Shown one piece after another: positions 9,571 through 14,555 of a DNA stretch of 15,941 nt; the stretch's first letter is position 1; the number at the start of each line of letters is the position of its first letter. The notes under the pieces are model-generated. The model saw only the letters and a program-made list of their open reading frames with translations. It searched no databases and was not told where the DNA came from. The DNA is taken from contig JAHEEL010000026.1 of NCBI GenBank assembly GCA_024640745.1, positions 1 through 15,941 of the forward strand. The letters are read 5' to 3'. The position numbers and the translations under genes were made by a program. The DNA is from Actinomycetes bacterium. GTDB taxonomy: Bacteria > Actinomycetota > Acidimicrobiia > Spongiisociales > UBA5794.

Positions 9571-10662
9571 ATGAAGTCCTACCGGATAGCCCTCATACCC
9601 GGGGACGGCGTCGGTCTCGAGATCACGGACGAAGCCGTGCGGGTGCTCGATGTGGCAGCCGATATCTACGGTTTCGAGATCGAAACCGAGAGCTTCGACT
9701 GGTCCTGCGACCGCTACCTCGCGACGGGCGCGATGATGCCCGAGAATGCGCTCGAGACCTTGACCGGATTCGATTCGATCTTCCTCGGCTGCATAGGAGA
9801 CGCCGACAAGGTCGAGGACCACATCTCGCTCGAGATGCTGCTCGCGATCCGCAAAGGTTTCGACCAGTATGTCAATCTTCGCCCGATCAAGCTCTACCCG
9901 GGCGTGTCGTCCCCGATCTCGACGGCAACGCCCGAGACGGTCGACATCCTGGTCATCCGGGAGAACACCGAAGGCGAGTACTCCGGCAACGGCGGCTTCT
10001 TCAAGCGAGGCACGCCGGACGCCTTTGCGCTCCAGACCGGCATCTTCACCTGGAAGGGCTGCGAGCGAACGATCCGCTACGGGTTCGAGATGGCGCGCAG
10101 CCGCAAGAAGCTGGGCTCCACGGCACCGGTCGGCCGGGTCACGAATTGCACGAAGTCGAATGCGCTGAACTACTCGATGGTCTTCTGGGATGAGGCCTAC
10201 GACTTCGTGGCACGGGACTATCCGGACGTCGAGACGGATATGGCACTCGTGGACGCCCTGACCATGTGGTTCGTCAAGAACCCCGACTACTTCGACGTCG
10301 TCGTGGCGTCGAATCTCTTCGGCGACATCATCACCGACCTCGGCGCGATGCTCCAGGGCGGGATGGGCTTCGCCGCCGGAGGCAACGTCAACCCCGAGGG
10401 CGACTATCCGTCGATGTTCGAGCCCATCCACGGGTCGGCGCCCAAGTACACCGGGAAGCACATCGTGAACCCGATCGCAACCATCGAGGCCATCCGCATG
10501 ATGCTGGACAACCTCGGAGAGTCGGCAGCCGCCAACCACATCGAGTCGGCCATCAAAGCCGCGCTCAGCGCGGGGGAGACCCGCACCCGTGACATGGGCG
10601 GCACGAATTCGACCATCGAAATGGGAACCGCTGTCGTCGACGCAATGCGCGCGACCGCCTAG
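9571..10662 (+). CDS. Isocitrate/isopropylmalate-family beta-decarboxylating dehydrogenase, tartrate/D-malate type
   Basis: Predicted to oxidise and decarboxylate a 2-hydroxy acid such as D-malate or tartrate. The 363-residue protein opens with IALIPGDGVG, then has DHISLEMLL and FDQYVNLRP, which resemble tartrate/D-malate dehydrogenases more than LeuB or Icd. RENTEGEYS holds the catalytic Tyr, TKSNAL the Lys, and SNLFGDIITD the metal Asp residues. The coenzyme loop is HGSAPKYTG with K292, Y293 and V299, like NADP-linked isocitrate dehydrogenase, but the later Tyr/Arg pair of that enzyme is absent. I start at ATG 9571 because AGGAGGTG lies 4-11 bp upstream; the GTG at 9550 would put that Shine-Dalgarno inside the gene. 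It is 18 bp before the GAPDH gene. The exact substrate is unknown; a NAD(P) isocitrate dehydrogenase is an alternative. Confidence 0.85.
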   Translation: MKSYRIALIPGDGVGLEITDEAVRVLDVAADIYGFEIETESFDWSCDRYLATGAMMPENALETLTGFDSIFLGCIGDADKVEDHISLEMLLAIRKGFDQYVNLRPIKLYPGVSSPISTATPETVDILVIRENTEGEYSGNGGFFKRGTPDAFALQTGIFTWKGCERTIRYGFEMARSRKKLGSTAPVGRVTNCTKSNALNYSMVFWDEAYDFVARDYPDVETDMALVDALTMWFVKNPDYFDVVVASNLFGDIITDLGAMLQGGMGFAAGGNVNPEGDYPSMFEPIHGSAPKYTGKHIVNPIATIEAIRMMLDNLGESAAANHIESAIKAALSAGETRTRDMGGTNSTIEMGTAVVDAMRATA

Positions 10663-10680
10663 ACGAAAAGGAGATTCACT

Positions 10681-11697
10681 ATGGACAAGGTGAAGGTCGG
10701 AGTCGCCGGATTCGGAGTGATCGGCCAACGTCTCGCAGACGGGGTAGCCCGCCAGGAGGACATGGAACTGGTCGGAGTCGCCGACGTCGCTCCAACGCTG
10801 GCCGTCATGGCACTCGCCGAGCGGGGCATGCCCTACGACCTGTACGCGGCGGCACCCGGAGCAAGAGAGACACTCGAGGCCGCCGGCATACCCGTGACCG
10901 GGGACTTCGACGACCTCATCGCGCAGGTCGACATCATGCTCGACTCTGCGCCGGGTGGGATCGGAGCCAAGAACAAGGCGAAGTACGAAGCCGCGGGCGT
11001 GAAGGCCATCTTTCAGGGTGGCGAGGCCGACGAGGTCGCGGACGTCTTCTTCCACGGATACGCCAACTACGAGAATGGGGTCGGTCAGGACTACCTCAAG
11101 CTCACCTCGTGCAATACGACCGGGCTCATTCGCACAATCGACGCCCTCGACCGAGCGTTCGGCATCGAGAAGGTGGCCATCACCATCATCCGGCGCGTCG
11201 CCGATCCTGGGGATACCCATCGCGGCCTCGTCGACACCCTTCAGATCGAACCCATCCCGAATCATCAGGCCGTGGACCTGATGAGCATCATGCCCCACAT
11301 CGATGCCACCGGGATCCTCGTTCACACGCCGGTGACCCATGGGCACATCATCACGATTGTGGCGACGCCCAAGCGGGACGTCACCAAGGAAGAAGTCCTC
11401 GAGGCGTTCACAACGCACCCCCGGATTCGGGTGGTGCGGATTGCAGACGGCTTCGACACCAACACGTCGTTGTTCAACTACGGGCGATTCCTCGGTCACC
11501 CGCGTGGCGACATGTATGAAGTCGGGCTGTTCGAGGAGACGATTGGCTTCTCCGGCGATGACATCATGTTCGCCATCAACATCCCTCAGGAGTCCGTCGT
11601 CATCCCGGAGACGATCGACGGCATCCGGGCGGCCCTCTCGATGCAGACCGACCGCCTGGACGGTGTCGCCGTGACAAACCAGTACCTGGGCATGTAG
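10681..11697 (+). CDS. gap: Type II (archaeal-type) glyceraldehyde-3-phosphate dehydrogenase
   Basis: Expected to interconvert glyceraldehyde-3-phosphate and 1,3-bisphosphoglycerate. The 338-residue protein aligns along its length with archaeal phosphorylating GAPDH, not with the usual bacterial GapA. Landmarks: Rossmann loop GFGVIG at 10-15, IFQGGEADEV near 110-119, nucleophile C144 in SCNTTGL, RRVADPGDTHRG near 171-182, H220/H222 in THGHI where the archaeal catalytic His lies, and PQESVVIPE with a C-terminal helix. The position usually Lys in NADP-using archaeal enzymes (GVxKTxP) is D35 here (GVADVAP), which suggests NAD use. An AAAAGGAGA Shine-Dalgarno precedes the ATG by 7 bp. It lies between the decarboxylating dehydrogenase (18 bp) and pgk (37 bp), surely one operon. 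Type II GAPDH is uncommon in bacteria. A different aldehyde phosphate as substrate is possible. Confidence 0.92.
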   Translation: MDKVKVGVAGFGVIGQRLADGVARQEDMELVGVADVAPTLAVMALAERGMPYDLYAAAPGARETLEAAGIPVTGDFDDLIAQVDIMLDSAPGGIGAKNKAKYEAAGVKAIFQGGEADEVADVFFHGYANYENGVGQDYLKLTSCNTTGLIRTIDALDRAFGIEKVAITIIRRVADPGDTHRGLVDTLQIEPIPNHQAVDLMSIMPHIDATGILVHTPVTHGHIITIVATPKRDVTKEEVLEAFTTHPRIRVVRIADGFDTNTSLFNYGRFLGHPRGDMYEVGLFEETIGFSGDDIMFAINIPQESVVIPETIDGIRAALSMQTDRLDGVAVTNQYLGM

Positions 11698-11734
11698 CCG
11701 CCCGTTTCGCACAACGCATAGAGGAGGCAGCAGG

Positions 11735-12985
11735 GTGAACATCACGACCCTGGACGATCTCGACGTGCAGGGACAGGTGGTCCTGCTACGCGTCGATATC
11801 AACTCGCCGATCGATCGCACGACCGGGAAGATCAACGACGACAACCGGCTCAACATGAGTCTGCCGACGATCGCCGACCTGGCCGATGCCGGTGCCCGAG
11901 TGGCAATCATCGCCCATCAGGGCGACACCCTCGACTACCACAACCTGGTATCGCTTCGCGAGCACGCCGATCGTCTCTCGGAGAAGCTGGGACGCGATGT
12001 TGCCTTCATAGATGACGTTGCCGGGCCGGCGGCACGCGCCGCGATCGAGGCACTCTCGGACGGTGACATCCTGCTGCTCGAGAACATCCGGATCCTGACC
12101 GAGGAAGTGTCGACCTTCGAGGGCGCCGTGAAACTCACGCCGGCCGAGATGACCGGCACCTACCTGGTTCGCCATCTGGCGCCGCTCGTGGACCTCTACG
12201 TCAACGATGCCTTTGCCGCCGCCCATCGGAACGCACCGTCGATGGTCGCCTTTCAGGAGCTGCTGCCGACCGCCGGCGGGCGCCTGCTGATCGACGAGGT
12301 AACGGCGCTCTCCGCCCTGGCCCAGAATCCTGAGCGCCCGTGTGTCTTCCTGCTCGGTGGGCTCAAGATTTCAGACGCCTTCTCGATGATGGAGAAGGTG
12401 CTCGCGGATGGCACGGCGGACACGATTCTCACAACCGGCATCACGGCCAACGTGATGCTGCTCGCCCGTGGAACTGATCTCGGAGCGCCCAGCGAGGCGT
12501 TCATCGAAGACCGTTCGCTCGACGTGTTCATCCCGCGAGCGGCGGAGCTGCTCGCGACCTACGGCGATCGGATCGAGGTGCCGACCGACTTCGCCTACGA
12601 CGACGACGGCGAGCGTCGTGAGATCGAAGTCGCCGATCTGCCGGTTGATGAGCTCCTGATCGACGTCGGCAGCAAGACGGTTGCCCACTACGCCGAGGTG
12701 ATCGCCGATGCTGCCACGATCTTCGTGAACGGCCCCGCCGGGGTCTACGAGTCGACGGCCGGCGAGTACGGCACCCGATCACTGTGGGAGATCGTCGCCG
12801 CGGCCGACGGCAAGTCCGTCATCGGCGGCGGGGACACGGTCGCGAGCGCCAGACGCTTCGTCGACCCCGACGACATCGACTTCATCAGTACCGGCGGCGG
12901 TGCCCTCATCCGGTTCCTCAGCGGACAGCCACTGCCGCTCATGGACGCGATGGAGCGCGCCGCGGTGCGCCAGACGTCCGAATAG
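11735..12985 (+). CDS. pgk: Archaeal-type phosphoglycerate kinase
   Basis: Expected to interconvert 1,3-bisphosphoglycerate plus ADP and 3-phosphoglycerate plus ATP. The 416-residue protein has PGK motifs in order: LRVDINSPID, DDNRL, ENIRILTEEV, LVRHLAPLVDLYVNDAFAAA with HRNAPS, GGLKISD, VNGPAGVYE, GGGDTVAS and STGGGAL. NSP in place of NVP, HQG in place of HLG and PAGVYE are marks of the archaeal branch. The Arg of the usual HLGRP/HQGRPG substrate loop is replaced by Asp (HQGDTLDY), while the other substrate Arg positions appear kept. Start is GTG with GAGGAGG 7 bp before it. It is the last gene of the cassette, and a hairpin follows 11 bp after its stop. The product would feed SerA; whether the altered loop changes the substrate is open. 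Confidence 0.92.
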   Translation: MNITTLDDLDVQGQVVLLRVDINSPIDRTTGKINDDNRLNMSLPTIADLADAGARVAIIAHQGDTLDYHNLVSLREHADRLSEKLGRDVAFIDDVAGPAARAAIEALSDGDILLLENIRILTEEVSTFEGAVKLTPAEMTGTYLVRHLAPLVDLYVNDAFAAAHRNAPSMVAFQELLPTAGGRLLIDEVTALSALAQNPERPCVFLLGGLKISDAFSMMEKVLADGTADTILTTGITANVMLLARGTDLGAPSEAFIEDRSLDVFIPRAAELLATYGDRIEVPTDFAYDDDGERREIEVADLPVDELLIDVGSKTVAHYAEVIADAATIFVNGPAGVYESTAGEYGTRSLWEIVAAADGKSVIGGGDTVASARRFVDPDDIDFISTGGGALIRFLSGQPLPLMDAMERAAVRQTSE

Positions 12986-12996
12986 CGCCCCAAAGA

Positions 12997-13041
12997 GATT
13001 CCGGGCCGCACACCAGGGGGGATAGTGCGCGACCCGGAATC
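12997..13041 (+). terminator. Hairpin directly after pgk, probable operon terminator
   Basis: GATTCCGGG (12997-13005) and CCCGGAATC (13033-13041) form a perfect 9-bp stem. Inside it CGCAC (13007-13011) pairs with GTGCG (13025-13029) across a small asymmetric bulge, leaving a 13-nt loop. It begins 11 bp after the pgk stop. There is no T-run, which is common for actinobacterial terminators. The right arm may also belong to the leader structure of the next gene. Confidence 0.5.
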
Positions 13042-13137
13042 GGTGCCACGGGGGAGGAAATCCGTGGCCGGTAGCCGGTGGTGGATGATCAGTGCGAGGC
13101 TCAGGTAGTCGCGATCGCCCCTCCCGGATTCCGATCG
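13033..13137 (+). ncRNA. Candidate structured leader RNA of the MFS gene
   Basis: Three elements can pair in competing ways. Hairpin P2 is GCCACGG (13045-13051) with CCGTGGC (13062-13068), and its 10-nt loop holds GGGAGG. Hairpin P3 is CGATCG (13112-13117) with CGATCG (13132-13137), and its 14-nt loop holds CCTCCC (13120-13125), the exact complement of GGGAGG. In addition CGGAATC (13035-13041) can pair with GATTCCG (13127-13133), in register with the GGGAGG-CCTCCC pairing, giving a 13-bp two-part helix that excludes P3. The GGGAGG is the Shine-Dalgarno of a short leader ORF. I recognise no known riboswitch class. Transcript ends and function are inferred. Confidence 0.4.
13064..13108 (+). CDS. 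Candidate leader peptide with tandem Trp codons
   Basis: A 14-codon ORF, GTG to TAG, encodes MAGSRWWMISARLR. GGAGG (13053-13057) stands 6 nt before the GTG, the best Shine-Dalgarno in the region. The two adjacent TGG codons (13079-13084) resemble actinobacterial trp-type leader peptides with runs of Trp. The start codon is in the 3' arm of hairpin P2 and the Shine-Dalgarno in its loop. Its stop is 157 bp upstream of the MFS ATG. Stalling at Trp codons could change which downstream RNA pairs form. Short ORFs with two Trp codons can arise by chance, so this is a strong candidate but not proven. Confidence 0.45.
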   Translation: MAGSRWWMISARLR

Positions 13138-13168
13138 ATGAGCGCTACGGTGGACCCGACCGACGCAT

Positions 13169-13182
13169 GATAATCGATTATC
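13169..13182. promoter_or_regulatory. Perfect 14-bp AT-rich palindrome, candidate operator
   Basis: GATAATCGATTATC is a perfect palindrome in an otherwise GC-rich gap, centred about 90 bp upstream of the MFS ATG. Flanking CGCAT (13164-13168) and ATGCG (13187-13191) are also complementary, with a 4-nt offset. It looks like a binding site for a dimeric repressor, and GATAAT could also serve as a -10 box. No regulator gene is adjacent in the window. Confidence 0.45.
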
Positions 13183-13265
13183 GACGATGCGGCAACCCGC
13201 CCTTCGGACTGCGAGATCGCTCGTGTCGGTGGAGGCGCATCCAGGTAGCACGTCGAAGAATGCCC

Positions 13266-14480
13266 ATGACAGAACCCGCCCCGCCAACCGATATCGAATC
13301 CAGCGAGAGCGTGACCTTCCAAACCGGTCGCGTGACATCGATCGCCGGCGGCCACGCCGTCAACGACACGTTCACCGCGTTCCTCGCTCCCCTGCTACCG
13401 AGCTTCGTCGAGAAGTTCTCGCTCACCAACACTGCGGCGGGGCTACTCGCAGCGTTCCTCCAGGTCCCGTCGTTGCTGCAGCCGTTCATCGGGCATCTGG
13501 CGGACCACACCACGCTTCGATGGATCGTGGTGCTCGGGCCCGGCGTCACCGCCACGGCGATGAGCTTTCTCGGGTGGGCGCCCACGTATGTGGCCCTCGC
13601 ACTCCTCCTGCTCGTAGCCGGGTTGAGCGTGGCGGCGTTCCACTCGACCGCGCCGGTCGCTGTCGGCTACCTCTCCGGCAATCGTCTCGGGCGCGGTATG
13701 GGATTCTGGATGGTCGGTGGCGAGCTCGGTCGTACCTTGGGGCCGCTGGTCATCGTGAGCGCCCTGGCGGTCGTGTCGCTCCAGCAGATCGCCTTCCTAT
13801 CGCTCGCCGGAATCGCGACGTCGGTGGTGCTCCACCTCCGCCTTCGTACCGTGCCGCTTCGCACCCGTGATGAGGGCGAACAGGTCCCGTGGCGAAGCGC
13901 GCTGAGTGCAATGCGCAACTTCATGGCCGTGCTCGCCGGTCTCACCGCGATGCGAAGCATGATGATGCTGGCAACAACCGTGTTCCTGCCCCTGTACCTC
14001 ACCGAAAGCGGCACCAGCCTCTGGCTCGCCGGCGCCGCGCTCTCCATCGTCGAGGCGGCCGGTGTCGCCGGCGCATTTGCGGGCGGGTGGATCAGCGATC
14101 ATGTGGGCCGCCGGGCCGTGCTCGTCTTCGGCCACATCACCGCCCCGATTGCCTTACTCCTCTTCATTGCGGCAGATGGCTGGTTGCAGATCGCACTGCT
14201 CCCGCTCGTCGGCTTCTCCCTCCTCGCCGTTCCGCCCGTCCTCATGGCGCTCGTTCAGGAGCAAGCTCCCAGGAGCCGAGCACTCGCGAACGGTTTCTAC
14301 CTCTCGATGTCGATGGCCGTTCGCTCGATCGCCGCGATCGGCTACGGCGCGTTCGCCGACCGGTTCGGCCTCGAGACAGCCATGGTGATCGGCGCCGTCG
14401 CTATGTTCGGTGGACTCCCCCTCATCTGGCTCCTCTTCCGGCCGTCGGTGTCGCAAGCCGGTGCGACACCGGCGAGGTGA
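13266..14480 (+). CDS. MFS transporter, fosmidomycin-resistance (Fsr)-like
   Basis: Predicted 12-segment inner-membrane secondary transporter, probably an exporter. The 404-residue protein starts membrane segment 1 around GGHAVNDTF (28-35), has the first-half motif GHLADHTTLRW, FHSTAPVAVG like the FHPE region of Fsr, a GGELGRTLGP segment, and the second-half motif GGWISDHVGRRAVL. The frame is open upstream, but the upstream translation is Arg-rich shadow. I chose ATG 13266 (MTEPAPP) because GAAGAA is 5 nt before it; ATG 13260 is an alternative two codons earlier. The long structured leader with a Trp-rich mini-ORF and an AT-rich palindrome suggests controlled expression. Substrate is unknown: drug, aromatic compound or metabolite are all possible. 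Confidence 0.82.
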   Translation: MTEPAPPTDIESSESVTFQTGRVTSIAGGHAVNDTFTAFLAPLLPSFVEKFSLTNTAAGLLAAFLQVPSLLQPFIGHLADHTTLRWIVVLGPGVTATAMSFLGWAPTYVALALLLLVAGLSVAAFHSTAPVAVGYLSGNRLGRGMGFWMVGGELGRTLGPLVIVSALAVVSLQQIAFLSLAGIATSVVLHLRLRTVPLRTRDEGEQVPWRSALSAMRNFMAVLAGLTAMRSMMMLATTVFLPLYLTESGTSLWLAGAALSIVEAAGVAGAFAGGWISDHVGRRAVLVFGHITAPIALLLFIAADGWLQIALLPLVGFSLLAVPPVLMALVQEQAPRSRALANGFYLSMSMAVRSIAAIGYGAFADRFGLETAMVIGAVAMFGGLPLIWLLFRPSVSQAGATPAR

Positions 14481-14522
14481 TGCTCGCGCGTAGGGCCTCA
14501 CTGTCGCGATCCAAGCTCCCAG

Positions 14523-14549
14523 CGCCCCGTCCGCTGCGCGACGGGGGCG
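14523..14549. terminator. Hairpin between convergent MFS and membrane-fusion genes
   Basis: CCCCGTC (14525-14531) pairs with GACGGGG (14540-14546) around an 8-nt loop, and two more pairs (CG with CG) form after one bulged G. It lies in the 75-bp gap between the two convergent stops and could end transcription from both sides. No clear T-run is present. Confidence 0.45.
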
Positions 14550-14555
14550 AGGGAC

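Noticed and set aside
9535..11910. A 791-codon open frame on the minus strand across the dehydrogenase and GAPDH genes
   Set aside because: It is fully antisense to two well-recognised genes, its product is rich in Asp, Arg, His and Val without any family motif, and GC-biased third positions create such open frames.
13050..13066. Resemblance of GGGGGAGGAAATCC to the conserved GAGGAAAGTCC of RNase P RNA
   Set aside because: The rest of the RNase P core is missing and the region is far too short; the similarity is better explained by a Shine-Dalgarno.
13092..13265. An N-terminal extension of the MFS transporter, upstream of ATG 13266
   Set aside because: The translation is Arg-rich with no membrane or signal character, and it crosses the palindrome and leader structures.
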